Part shown: positions 29,901 to 37,605 of the stretch, piece by piece
How positions within the stretch are numbered: position 1 is the first letter of the stretch
How the letters are laid out: each line of letters begins with the position of its first letter
NCBI RefSeq assembly: GCF_002968835.1
Contig: NZ_PKQK01000003.1
Span: forward strand, 496,001 to 560,000
Direction: 5' to 3'
DNA: 64,000 nucleotides
Source: Paenibacillus sp. PCH8
Lineage (GTDB): Bacteria > Bacillota > Bacilli > Paenibacillales > Paenibacillaceae
Program-made: the position numbers and the translations under genes
Notes under the pieces: model-generated
What the model was told of the DNA's origin: nothing
Seen by the model: only the letters and a program-made list of their open reading frames with translations
Database searches by the model: none

Positions 29901-32900
29901 GATCACTGTTCTCAGGGCTTCATGACGTTGTGCGATCTGATTTATGGCCTTGTCCAGTGTGGAAGGTTTTATGTCGCCTGTCATTTTTAAAATAACACTC
30001 TGATTTAATGCAGCATTTGCATCTTCCCCATGTAATGAAGTTAATAACAATTGTTTCTGCTCTAAAGAGAGAGAATATTCCGAAACAGGCGAGTCACCAG
30101 GGATAAACCCCAACTCACGGAGTTCATGGATCGTCTCTTTTACAATTTTGATAATCGTATCCATGTCATCCATAGAATGCACAGTCGATATAAAACAGTT
30201 ACGGCCTTCCCAAATATATAAACCTTTATGAATTAAATGGTAGAAGAATAATTCCATATCCCCAAATGATATAAATCTAAATAAAGATCCATAGTTCACC
30301 ATTTGTATAGGTACATTCGATGTTTTGAAAAACGCATTTAACTCATTCACAAGATAATCTGTTTTTTCATTTAATTCCTTATATAATGTTCCTGCTTCGG
30401 ATTGGAGATGCTGTAATACCTTTAACGTCACTCTCATCGTAAGAGGGTGTGTACAGAAGGTTCCACCAACAAACGTTTTCTTATCTGCATCGGAAGGATA
30501 GGAATGGTCACCAAAGTTCCAGGTTCCTCCATCTACCGCATTCATAAATTCAGCTTTACCCGCGACTATGCCAATAGGCAAACCGCCACCAACCACTTTC
30601 CCATACGTAACCAAATCTGCTTGAACGCCAAACCAATCCTGCGCTCCACCCAAACCAATTCTAAATCCAGTGATGACCTCATCGAAAATAAGTGCAATTC
30701 CAAATTGATTTGTTATTTCTCTAAGTTCCCGTAAGAATTGTGTTGGCTGCACATCAGGTCTTCGACTTTGTACCGGTTCTACAAGTACAGCAGCCAGTTC
30801 ATCACCCAGGCTCTGAATGATATCCAATGATTGTGGATGGTTATAATTAAGAATAATCAAATCATCCATAGCGCTTTGTACAATACCTGGAGCCATAGGC
30901 AGTGCAGAGGCTAACGCATCCCCTGGATTCGCTACACCCAACACTCCGTCATGTGTACCGTGGTAAGATCCTGAAAATAATACAACTTTAGAACGCCCCG
31001 TTGCTGCCCTCGCTAAACGAAGCGCAACCATGACAGCTTCTGTTCCTGAATTATAAAATGTAACACGTTCAACACCCGTCAACTCGGAAATTTTTGCTGC
31101 GACATCTCCTGCCAAGTCTGACATCGGACCTAGTGGGGGCATTTGTTCTTGTATGCTTTCTACCATTACATTTTGAATAAAGGCTGGATTATGACCAAAT
31201 AAATTCACACCAAATCCCATCGTCAGATCCAAATACTCATTGCCATCCGTATCCCATATCTTAGATCCCTCTGCACGAGTTGAAATAATCGGATACACCA
31301 TTTCCTTCCAATACGAACGAAATCCGGCTACATTGCGATTATTCGCATGAATCAAACGAGTTTCCCCTGTTTTTAACTTGGAGCCTTTGGTTTTGGCAGT
31401 ATACTTTGTTATAAATTGTTCAACATACTGGTTCTGAAGCGGTGATAATCCGCTCTCTTCATGAATCTTCAACGATTGATACGGTATAAAGGGTTTAACT
31501 TCATTGGTTTCTTTCATTTTCGGCGCTGCTCGGACTTCTTTAATTTCATGTTGTTCCATTTCCAAATGAGGCGGTTGAACAGCATTCATCTGATCGCCTA
31601 ACAGCAGATTCAAACTTTTTAATTGGGATTCCATGAGCTGAATGGCTGACATCACAATTTGCTCCGAAACATTTCCTGTTGATTTTGCCGTAATCGTATT
31701 GTTCACAGATGCAAGATTTTGATCTCCAGCCTGCTTATGATCCGTTTGATTGTTGATATGTTCAGATACATTATTATGCTTTGTATTCTCTGACACATAT
31801 TTAACTAAGGAATTAATATTTGTAAGGGTTTCGAAGAACATCTCCATCGGGATATGCAAACGGAACAGCTCTGATATCTCCTTCTGAATTTGCACCAGAA
31901 TAATAGAATCCAATCCCATCTGGAGAAAATGTGCTTGATGATCTAGCTCTTCCAACTTCAACCCGGATGCACGACTGATGCTTGTTTTAATCTTTAATTC
32001 AATAGCGTTTGTATTCATCTCCATTTGAACCTCATTCCTCTCTGACCTATGTTCCGCTGATATCGGATGTTTGACTTCAATCCAGCATCGCTTCTGTTCA
32101 AATGGGTATAAAGGTAATGGAATTTTGGGAATGACATCATGGTTATAAAACCTCTCCCAATCAATCACTGCCCCAAGTGTAAATAACTGACCGAGTTCAT
32201 TTATAGCTTCTGCCTTACCCCGTGTATATAGATGATCGGTAACAAGTGTCTTGTCTTTTTTGGCATAACCAAAATAAACATTTGGCAGCTTGCCCTCTCC
32301 GCTTGCAATTTGTTGCAATTTTTCATGTAATGCTTGTGTACTCGTGATTACGATGGCAAGTCGATAATCCAGATTAGCCCTTCCCGTACTGGCTGTATAA
32401 CAGATTTGTTGAATGGAAACATCCGTGTGATCGGTTAGATATTGATGATACGTTCTGACCAGTTCATCCAGCGCCCGTTCCGTAGCAGCAGATAGAACAA
32501 ATAGATTTGGCTCCTGGGACATTCTTCTATCTACTGTTTTGGAAGGAACATATTCTTCGAGAACCACATGCGCATTCGTACCACTGAAACCAAAAGAACT
32601 AACCCCACATCGTAATGGACTCTCTTCTTGACCAAAAGCCATTACATCCTGATTCACATAAAAAGGTGAAGCTTCAAATTTAAGCATAGGATTAGGCTTA
32701 TCAAAGTGAACCAATGGTGGAATCTTTCTATGTTGAAACATAAGGATGGATTTAATTAATCCAGCGATACCCGCTGCCTCAAAGCCATGTCCAATGTTTG
32801 CTTTTGCAGATCCAATTGCACAAAATTGTTTCCGATCCGTATATTTCTCAAAAGCTTTACGCAAAGCATTGAACTCAACAGGATCACCTAATTTTGTCCC

Positions 32901-35840
32901 TGTTCCATGTGCTTCAATAAAGTTAAGCGTATCAGGAGAAATGCCAGCTTCTTTCCATGCCTGTTCGATCACATTGGTCTGTGACTCCGGGTTCGGTGCT
33001 GTGATTCCTACCGTCTTGCCATCCTGATTAATCGCACTTCCCTTAATTACACCATAGATATGATCCCCATCCTTCATCGCTTGCTGCATTGGCTTCAACA
33101 TTACCGCTCCAACACCTTCGCCAAATCCCGTACCGTTGGCATCTTCGCTAAACGTTCTTGTCAATGCATCTGGAGATTCCATATCCAGTCCAATACTTAT
33201 CGGTAATAATGCCGTTCGAATGCCGCCTGCGATTGCCATTTCACAATCTCCAGCAAGCAATCCTTTACATGCCATATGAACAGCAACAAGTGAGGATGAA
33301 CAGGCGGTATCCATCGTTAAGGCTGGGCCTTTTAAATTCAAGAAATATGCAATTCTGCTCGCCAGTACAGATGGTAAATTTCCAATGATATAATTTTTGA
33401 GTTCTGCGGGGTAATTCGCCGTCACGAGCCGTTCGTAATCATAGCCAACTTTGGAATACCCCACGTACACGCCCACATTTCTTCCATTGATTCCTTCCCC
33501 TGCATAGCCTGCGTCTTCAATCGTATGCCATGCAGTTTGCAAAAACATTCTTTGATTCGGGTCCATAAACTGTGCGGTTTTTGGGGTTATGCCAAAGAAA
33601 GAATAATCGAATTGATCAATTTGATCTAAATAGCCACCCTTGATCCATTGAATTTCATCCATTTCACTTCGGATGGATTGTAAATAATCCGCTGCATCTT
33701 TTATCCGATTTTCAGGATAATCCTGAATGTGATGTGATCCACTCTCCAGAACATGCCAAAACTCACTCGCATTCGAAGCTCCAGGGAATTTCAAAGACAA
33801 CCCGATAATAGCAATATCTTTGGATGGCGTATGATCCTCTTGAGTTTTGTTAACTTGCAGAGTTTCGCTGGAGCCTCTAGCCAGATATCCTGCCAATTCA
33901 GTTATCGAGGGATAGGTAAAGAGATCTGTAACAGCAAGCTCTTCTCCATACTTTTGTTCGATACGTTCAGCGATTTGGGCCAGCTGTAATGAAGTTGCAC
34001 CCATATCAAAATAGCTATCCTCAAGTTCAATCGTCTTCCCGACCAGCACTTCAGAAAATAGTGAAATTAATTCATGCTCTATAACTCGAACCGAAACAAC
34101 AGCCTTTTCTTTCGCCTTATGATTGTCATTCATGATCCAGTCTTGGATAAATGCAGACTCTGTAGAGAATTTACCTGCTTCATACTGCTTGGCTAACTGA
34201 TATCGCTGGATTTTCCCACTTGTTGTTTTTGGTAATTTTTTGATGGGCAGTACCTCTTTGACACTCCATCCTCCATGCACATATAGGTGTTTTTTAATTT
34301 CTTTAACAAGCGGCAGAAAGTGTTCGATCTTTTTTTTGTAAACGACAAACACCATAATTTCTTCACTTTGACTATTCGAATCGTACACACCACAAGCGGC
34401 AACTCTTCCGAGTTCAATATCATCTAGTTGTGTTGCGACACGTTCAATGTCATGGGGGTATACATTTTTACCATTGATAAAAATAATGTCTTTTTCTCGC
34501 CCTGTTACAACAAGGGCGCCGTTCATGATAAAACCCAAATCCCCTGTATTCACCCATCCGTCGTGTGTTAACAGCTTCTTCGTTGCGAGTAAATTATTAT
34601 AGTAACCTTGGGTGACATTATCTCCCTTGATTTGAATTTTTCCGATAACATAATCGGGAACACTGTTCATTTCCTCATCGCATATTCGGATATGGCAATA
34701 ATCAACAGCCTGACCAACAGCAACAAACGATGCCACATGGTCGGCATCCTTCTCGACTTCAATGACGCGCTTTCCAAAGTTCAGATGATCCCGGTGAACG
34801 TAAACGGCAGTAAATTTTTCTTCTGCTTTAGGAAAGGAGACGGCAACCGAGGCCTCTGCTAATCCATAAACGGTAAACATCGCCGTATTCTTCAAGTGAT
34901 ATTTGGACATTACATTCAAGAACTCATGACACACTTCGGGCAATATAGGTTCGGCACCATTATAGATAACCCTGACACATGATAAATCCCAACCCTCCGC
35001 TTTGTCGTCCCGAAAAAAGTTCAAGAAATACTTATAACCAAAGTTAGGAGAGGACAGAATGGTTGCTTTGTGCTCATTTACTTTTTTCATCCATAGAATC
35101 GGTTTTCGAATAAATAATTCCGTTGGGATCAAGTACTGGTGGATACCTGCCACGAGTGGAACGAGATGAAATCCAATTAAACCCATATCATGAGTGAGTG
35201 GCATCCAGGAGAGGAAACTATCGTTCGAACTGATTGTTGTACCATTAATCGCAGCACAAGTATTATAGATCAGGTTTCGATGTGTGAGCATCACGCCTTT
35301 GGGGTCACCGGTTGATCCGGAAGAGAATTGAATAAATGCCAGGTCTTCTGCCTGAGGTTCATCATTTTTCACAGATTTATAGTTGTAGATGGAGTCTTGG
35401 ATTGTATCCGTTCTAACTTCCAATTGACGATGGAAATCCAGCATGTCATGTTCCAAAGCAAATCTCTTTAGTTTATCCAGTACCTTCTCAGATGCAATCA
35501 TGAAAGGGTTATTTAGCAATTCCCAAATACGGCATACTTTCAGGTTTTGTTCTTCATCTTCACCAATACTTACAGGTACAGGGATCATTCCCCCAAGTAT
35601 ACAAGCCCAGAATGCGACTAAAAAACGTTTGTTTTCTTGTATCTGAAAAATAATCTCTTGCTTCGGTTTAATTCCGATTTCTTGTAGATAACCCAAATAT
35701 CCTAACGCTTCATTGAATAATTGACTGTATGATATAAACGTTTCGATTTTATCAGCATCAATAAAACGAATACCACGGTCAGTTATTTTACTTCGGTCGT
35801 GAATGACATCCACTAATGTTCGAAATTGGTTAGTATACAT
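23958..35840 (-). CDS. Iturin-type hybrid PKS-NRPS starter synthetase (FAAL-ACP-KS-ACP-AMT-C-PCP-C-A-PCP-C)
   Basis: Builds and loads a beta-amino fatty acid and adds the first amino acid. Domains by residue: fatty-acyl-AMP ligase 1-570 (SSGSTGDPKGVMLTHRN near 180); ACP (MGATS near 617); ketosynthase 673-1090 (TACSSS near 847, EAHGTGT, KANIGH); a post-AT linker without AT (LPLYPFEQKRCW near 1243); ACP (MGLDS near 1309); PLP aminotransferase 1520-1912 (Lys in TYGKVVGGG near 1745); C (HHIVVDG near 2057); PCP (LGGNS near 2414); C (HHIISDG near 2599); A 2905-3415; PCP (VGGNS near 3463); C (HHIIADG near 3647). The A-domain code D,A,K,D,L,G,V,V,D is a known Glu code, whereas iturins use Asn here. 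Missing AT activity fits the FenF-like gene upstream. The C-terminus is acidic (LTDLIEIDF), a likely docking tail. The start ATG has GGAGGAG upstream. Confidence 0.95.
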   Translation of the reverse strand: MYTNQFRTLVDVIHDRSKITDRGIRFIDADKIETFISYSQLFNEALGYLGYLQEIGIKPKQEIIFQIQENKRFLVAFWACILGGMIPVPVSIGEDEEQNLKVCRIWELLNNPFMIASEKVLDKLKRFALEHDMLDFHRQLEVRTDTIQDSIYNYKSVKNDEPQAEDLAFIQFSSGSTGDPKGVMLTHRNLIYNTCAAINGTTISSNDSFLSWMPLTHDMGLIGFHLVPLVAGIHQYLIPTELFIRKPILWMKKVNEHKATILSSPNFGYKYFLNFFRDDKAEGWDLSCVRVIYNGAEPILPEVCHEFLNVMSKYHLKNTAMFTVYGLAEASVAVSFPKAEEKFTAVYVHRDHLNFGKRVIEVEKDADHVASFVAVGQAVDYCHIRICDEEMNSVPDYVIGKIQIKGDNVTQGYYNNLLATKKLLTHDGWVNTGDLGFIMNGALVVTGREKDIIFINGKNVYPHDIERVATQLDDIELGRVAACGVYDSNSQSEEIMVFVVYKKKIEHFLPLVKEIKKHLYVHGGWSVKEVLPIKKLPKTTSGKIQRYQLAKQYEAGKFSTESAFIQDWIMNDNHKAKEKAVVSVRVIEHELISLFSEVLVGKTIELEDSYFDMGATSLQLAQIAERIEQKYGEELAVTDLFTYPSITELAGYLARGSSETLQVNKTQEDHTPSKDIAIIGLSLKFPGASNASEFWHVLESGSHHIQDYPENRIKDAADYLQSIRSEMDEIQWIKGGYLDQIDQFDYSFFGITPKTAQFMDPNQRMFLQTAWHTIEDAGYAGEGINGRNVGVYVGYSKVGYDYERLVTANYPAELKNYIIGNLPSVLASRIAYFLNLKGPALTMDTACSSSLVAVHMACKGLLAGDCEMAIAGGIRTALLPISIGLDMESPDALTRTFSEDANGTGFGEGVGAVMLKPMQQAMKDGDHIYGVIKGSAINQDGKTVGITAPNPESQTNVIEQAWKEAGISPDTLNFIEAHGTGTKLGDPVEFNALRKAFEKYTDRKQFCAIGSAKANIGHGFEAAGIAGLIKSILMFQHRKIPPLVHFDKPNPMLKFEASPFYVNQDVMAFGQEESPLRCGVSSFGFSGTNAHVVLEEYVPSKTVDRRMSQEPNLFVLSAATERALDELVRTYHQYLTDHTDVSIQQICYTASTGRANLDYRLAIVITSTQALHEKLQQIASGEGKLPNVYFGYAKKDKTLVTDHLYTRGKAEAINELGQLFTLGAVIDWERFYNHDVIPKIPLPLYPFEQKRCWIEVKHPISAEHRSERNEVQMEMNTNAIELKIKTSISRASGLKLEELDHQAHFLQMGLDSIILVQIQKEISELFRLHIPMEMFFETLTNINSLVKYVSENTKHNNVSEHINNQTDHKQAGDQNLASVNNTITAKSTGNVSEQIVMSAIQLMESQLKSLNLLLGDQMNAVQPPHLEMEQHEIKEVRAAPKMKETNEVKPFIPYQSLKIHEESGLSPLQNQYVEQFITKYTAKTKGSKLKTGETRLIHANNRNVAGFRSYWKEMVYPIISTRAEGSKIWDTDGNEYLDLTMGFGVNLFGHNPAFIQNVMVESIQEQMPPLGPMSDLAGDVAAKISELTGVERVTFYNSGTEAVMVALRLARAATGRSKVVLFSGSYHGTHDGVLGVANPGDALASALPMAPGIVQSAMDDLIILNYNHPQSLDIIQSLGDELAAVLVEPVQSRRPDVQPTQFLRELREITNQFGIALIFDEVITGFRIGLGGAQDWFGVQADLVTYGKVVGGGLPIGIVAGKAEFMNAVDGGTWNFGDHSYPSDADKKTFVGGTFCTHPLTMRVTLKVLQHLQSEAGTLYKELNEKTDYLVNELNAFFKTSNVPIQMVNYGSLFRFISFGDMELFFYHLIHKGLYIWEGRNCFISTVHSMDDMDTIIKIVKETIHELRELGFIPGDSPVSEYSLSLEQKQLLLTSLHGEDANAALNQSVILKMTGDIKPSTLDKAINQIAQRHEALRTVIHADRETQQIRSVMEFQSTWLDFSAYVGEDQEQEISNWLSADASEAFDLQSGEPLFRITLLKQTANQYLMVLTFHHIVVDGWSIAVFIQELEHTYSALVRGVPVQLPEATPFRQFLSWQRLEHEKGSFTQGVQFWKEQFSLSYPNVTLPTAQSDDVQKGYSGERYSMKLDHRLTESLRTLSINNKSSLFVTMFAAFHLYLHQLTGQSQLVIGVPTAGQSHMRKNALIGNCVNIVPVHHAVLTEQSIVDHVLQLKETLALVMKHQHVPLALVSEQLAHMTAPDTRILFNMDRTIHHLQFENIETEFMSYPIKHISYDLFLNITDVSHELYLDFDYNTDLIGPEMMKLWSEGFKGLLQNMVSHPEVEISSLTLFSSEQQDQLQEMYNRFVTERLPHVHHAAMFEPPVNDVEKKLALIWEDVLSLHQVGRNDHFFDLGGNSLKATVMLSKVHEQFQHKISIVQFFQNQRLKQLASLITGENEETFIPIKALDVKEFYETSSAQQRIYFLDQFEPNSVFQNMCGHITVTGDIDEAKLISSLEHIVHRHEAFRTSFHMVDGELYQRIARAIDFEVKRSQESPDSFEQHVKAFAKPFDCSKAPLIRAEFIRVNDDHAEILIEMHHIISDGYSVGILANELIDAYDGRSMPEIEVEYKDFAAWQKEFLAGESYKQQEKYWLDQFRGEIPNLNLPTDFVRTPHLTSAGSRLSFVLDQHLKQSLEKFAKQTGTTMFMVLLAAYNVLLHQYTAQEDMIVGTPTSGRNHPDVESMIGVFIQTVAIRSQPAGNKSFRSYLEEIKKQSLDALDNQDYLFDNLVEKLNTHRDTTGTVLFNTMYIFLNTALNQRQEKDCSFKVKELNVGVSLYDLMFIVEDDNECLEMHFNYKTELFKRETIDRMKTHLFNILRDMVIEPNAALSDIQMLSEHEQNVLLYDFNDTNIEYSREQTIQECFEAQVERTPDQVAIGFGDQRWTYRQLNERANQLAHTLRAQGVHQDQLVGIMTDRSIDMIVGIFGILKAGGAYVPIDPDSPGERICYILHDSGATLLVTQSHLKQLVSFNGQIIDMNDEKVYAANLSNLEPVGDSGQLAYAIYTSGTTGMPKGVMIEHRQVHHLVKALYSQVIDDQHKSLHVALLAPYYFDASVKQIFGALLSGHALFIVDKETVLDGQDLMNYYQQHQIDLTDGTPAHLKLLSKAKNVQGISLKYMLIGGEALSQQSVAELTSLFSLNHITPPTIINVYGPTECCVDVATYRVTPEQLDTANRQAYLPIGRTLGNNRLYVLNKHGKAQPVGVAGELCISGDGVGRGYLNLPELTAEKFVRDPFVQGAKMYKTGDLVKWLPDGNIEYLGRMDHQVKIRGYRIEVGEVEAALLKIECVNEVIVIAQEDDNGDKSLCAYFTANSTLTVGEMKQSLSNVLPNYMVPAYFVQLDHMPLTSNGKINRKSLPSPEENIQTGSEYIEPRTGVEKQLLPIWQDVLAVRKISVKDRFFDVGGNSLRATKLVSKINQKLNIRISVRNVFEWQTMEQMAQSIEQMEQDVLVSIPQVEDKEYYPISSAQMRMYIMSIKAGKELMYNVSGMFRLEGALDQVRLEEAFQQLIHRHESLRTAFKVIYGEPKQIVYAEVNFGIESIKSTEEEIEDQIEEFVRSFDLRQAPLMRVRLIELQQERHVLLVDLHHIIADGLSVQILMTELSQFYKGEELPPLRIQYKDYAEWQQIQLHSERMKKQEKYWLSVFGENIPLLDLPTDYERPETLSYEGDVLDIVLEEDILPGLRKMEALTGTTLYMILLAAYTILLSKYSGQKDVIVGTPIAGRTHAELEPVMGMFVNTLAIRNYPAMDKTFTEYLLEVKENMLNAYENQDYPFEELIEKVHLTKDARRNPLFDTMFVLQNTDASEIQMDGVTSKPYAPNTRVSKFDLTLYVTELHHKLEAAFEYSTVLFEKTTIEAMSQNLLLILTTIANDPHIEINKIQLVEELMNEDTLTDLIEIDF

Positions 35841-35907
35841 AAGCTCTCCTCCAAATGGATCATCTCTATCATGCTCTGTTTATATATCCCATCTGATTCC
35901 AAGCAAA

Positions 35908-35937
35908 ATTCTACCATAGTAATTTATGTAATTTCAA
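35908..35937 (-). promoter_or_regulatory. Promoter of the starter synthetase gene
   Basis: On the minus strand TTGAAA (35932-35937) and TAGAAT (35908-35913, preceded by TGG) are 18 bases apart, about 70 bp upstream of the synthetase start codon. It lies inside the phased repeat array, which overlaps its -35 region and spacer. Confidence 0.7.
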
Positions 35938-35972
35938 GTATATTTGTGTAATTATAAGTAAACTTTTGTAAA
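35919..35972 (-). repeat. Helically phased TTAC direct-repeat array at the synthetase promoter
   Basis: On the plus strand GTA(A/T)(A/T) occurs at 35919, 35928, 35938, 35948, 35958 and 35968, spaced 9, 10, 10, 10 and 10 bp; on the transcribed strand these read (T/A)(T/A)TAC. Several units extend to TTTACA/ATTACA, similar to the TTAACA-type direct repeats bound by PhoP in Bacillus, although those are usually 11 bp apart. The array covers the -35 region and about 30 bp upstream. A response regulator site or intrinsic DNA curvature are both possible. Confidence 0.6.
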
Positions 35973-36006
35973 TAAAATAACAAACTTTTTACATATCAAT
36001 GACAAA

Positions 36007-36034
36007 CAGGCCACCCTCTGCATAAGGTAGCCTG
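36007..36034 (-). terminator. Hairpin between the FenF-like gene and the starter synthetase
   Basis: On the minus strand CAGGCTACC and GGTGGCCTG form a nine-pair stem with one G-U pair, 38 bp past the fenF-like stop, followed by a short TTTGT tail. It may partly end fenF transcription, with the synthetase then using its own promoter. Confidence 0.6.
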
Positions 36035-36071
36035 AAATGTTAAGGAGAAAATTTGGCACTAAAAGCATCAA

Positions 36072-37262
36072 TTAACAGGATCTCATCATCGGAATTCGCT
36101 TAGCTGAAAGGATTGAATGGCACATCTGTATATAGCTATTGATCTCTTCTTCACTAAGTTCATATCCAGGGTTGTCTAGCAGCTCTTTTACCTGCTGCAA
36201 CTTTAGAAATAAGGGCTCAACTCTGTCAGCATAAGATATGGAATCAGGATTATAATTCCGTGTAATGTGTGCGGTTACCACCAGTTTAGATAACATATTT
36301 TTACGAATAGTCATCAACTTATTTTTTCTTCCATGTATATTCTTTAGTATGAGTAAATCCGAAGGCTGACTTAAAGAATAGGGCATAATGCTCTTTGTTA
36401 TTTTGCTCATTAGACCTGCTAAAACATGTTTGGACCCCAACTCTATCACTTCTGTGATCCCATTTCCAATCAAATAGTGCATGGATTCTAACCATCTTAC
36501 AGGCATTGTCATTTGCATATTTAAGTAATCTATGACGGAACGATCAGGCTGATAGGGTTCTGCCGTAACATTAGAAATAATAGGGATTATTGCTGGATTA
36601 TATTTTATTTGCTCCAATTCTGCTTTGAATTGTTTCGCTGCAATTTGCATCATAGGCGAATGATAGGGACCACTGACATTTAAAAAAGAATGTTTAATGC
36701 CCCTGAATTCTGTCCTTGCTATCATTTTTTGTATGGATCGACGATGTCCTGAGATGACAAATTGCTGATCCGCGTTTATACAAGCAACACAGACAGGATA
36801 TTCTAACGTTGATACTTCTTCGCATATGGTTTGAAGTGTTTCTAATCTAATATTCGAACAAGCCACCATGGTACCTTGCTGATCGGGGTCTGCATTCTGC
36901 ATAATGATGCCTCTCTGTCTTACAAGTTTAATGGCGTCATGAAAAGAAAGAACACCTGCACATACAAGAGCCGAGTATTCACCTAAACTATGACCCGCTA
37001 AATAACGAGGCTCCACACCCATTTCTTGCATATACACCTGATAAGCTATGACACTAACGGTTAAAAGTGCAGGCTGAGCGTTTATCGTCATTGTTAAATC
37101 ATCCATGCTGCCTTCAAAACATAACTTTCTTAAATCGAAAGAAATAGCATCACTCGCTTCTTCAAATATCTTCCTAGCCATATCGAAGTGATTCCAAAAG
37201 CCCTTACCCATCCCGATCATCTGAGAGCCTTGTCCCGGAAACAACAGCGCTATATTACTCAT
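36072..37262 (-). CDS. Malonyl-CoA acyltransferase acting in trans (FenF/ItuD-like)
   Basis: Loads malonyl units onto the AT-less PKS module of the adjacent synthetase. The 396-residue protein has the FabD fold: FPGQGSQMIGMGKGF at the N-terminus, the nucleophile Ser in GHSLGEYSAL near residue 92, and the active-site His in VSGPYHSPMM near 200. FabD-type enzymes are about 310 residues; the extra C-terminal ~85 residues are also a feature I recall for FenF/ItuD. The ribosome site is GGAGG. It precedes the starter synthetase in the same direction, the conserved order of iturin and mycosubtilin operons, which strongly supports the trans-AT role. Confidence 0.93.
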   Translation of the reverse strand: MSNIALLFPGQGSQMIGMGKGFWNHFDMARKIFEEASDAISFDLRKLCFEGSMDDLTMTINAQPALLTVSVIAYQVYMQEMGVEPRYLAGHSLGEYSALVCAGVLSFHDAIKLVRQRGIIMQNADPDQQGTMVACSNIRLETLQTICEEVSTLEYPVCVACINADQQFVISGHRRSIQKMIARTEFRGIKHSFLNVSGPYHSPMMQIAAKQFKAELEQIKYNPAIIPIISNVTAEPYQPDRSVIDYLNMQMTMPVRWLESMHYLIGNGITEVIELGSKHVLAGLMSKITKSIMPYSLSQPSDLLILKNIHGRKNKLMTIRKNMLSKLVVTAHITRNYNPDSISYADRVEPLFLKLQQVKELLDNPGYELSEEEINSYIQMCHSILSAKRIPMMRSC

Positions 37263-37344
37263 TCAGCATCCTCCATGTATTCAACTTTAAATTTCATATA
37301 TTCAAACCATGTATAAACCAATAAATGACTTCTTTGCAAAATTT

Positions 37345-37373
37345 ATATTAAACCTGTATGGTCAGTTATGCAA
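37345..37373 (-). promoter_or_regulatory. Promoter of the FenF-like gene and probably the whole locus
   Basis: On the minus strand TTGCAT (37368-37373) and TAATAT (37345-37350) are exactly 17 bases apart, about 80 bp upstream of the fenF-like start codon. Confidence 0.65.
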
Positions 37374-37406
37374 TTATAAAATCGAAAAGAGTATCGGTTA
37401 GCAAGA

Positions 37407-37512
37407 ATGGAAAAAAATCGTGACTCTTTTTGCATTACTTGTTGGCATCTGCGTCGGGCATTTACTGTTGTTATTTACTGGATATTGGATGGAGTCTAAA
37501 CATGCAAAATAG
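37407..37512 (+). other. Possible small membrane-peptide gene with a shift in its poly-A run
   Basis: In the 343 bp gap upstream of the fenF-like gene, one plus-strand frame encodes IVTLFALLVGICVGHLLLL, then FTGYWMESKHAK and a stop. This looks like a single membrane segment with a basic tail. The only nearby ATG (37407) is one frame away; removing one A from the seven-A run at 37411-37417 would join them into a 34-residue peptide. No convincing ribosome site was seen. A terminator follows immediately. It may equally be noncoding. Confidence 0.25.
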
Positions 37513-37540
37513 ACATCTCCCATGCGGAGATGCCTGTTTT
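37511..37540. terminator. Hairpin terminator between the lipopeptide locus and the Cof-type HAD gene
   Basis: AGACATCTCC and GGAGATGCCT pair with one mismatch around a CATGC loop, with GTTTTATT on the plus side and TCTATTTT on the minus side, so it can serve either strand. It most likely ends the HAD gene, whose stop codon lies 66 bp away. Confidence 0.65.
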
Positions 37541-37605
37541 ATTAATATTCAATTATACAAGATCAATCTGTACTCATTATCCGATATGCTTTAATACAGA
37601 GTACC

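Noticed and set aside
14276..35840. Recent horizontal transfer or recombination marks around the synthetase genes
   Set aside because: No integrase, transposase, direct-repeat att site or tRNA was found at either border; base composition alone, judged by eye, is not enough.
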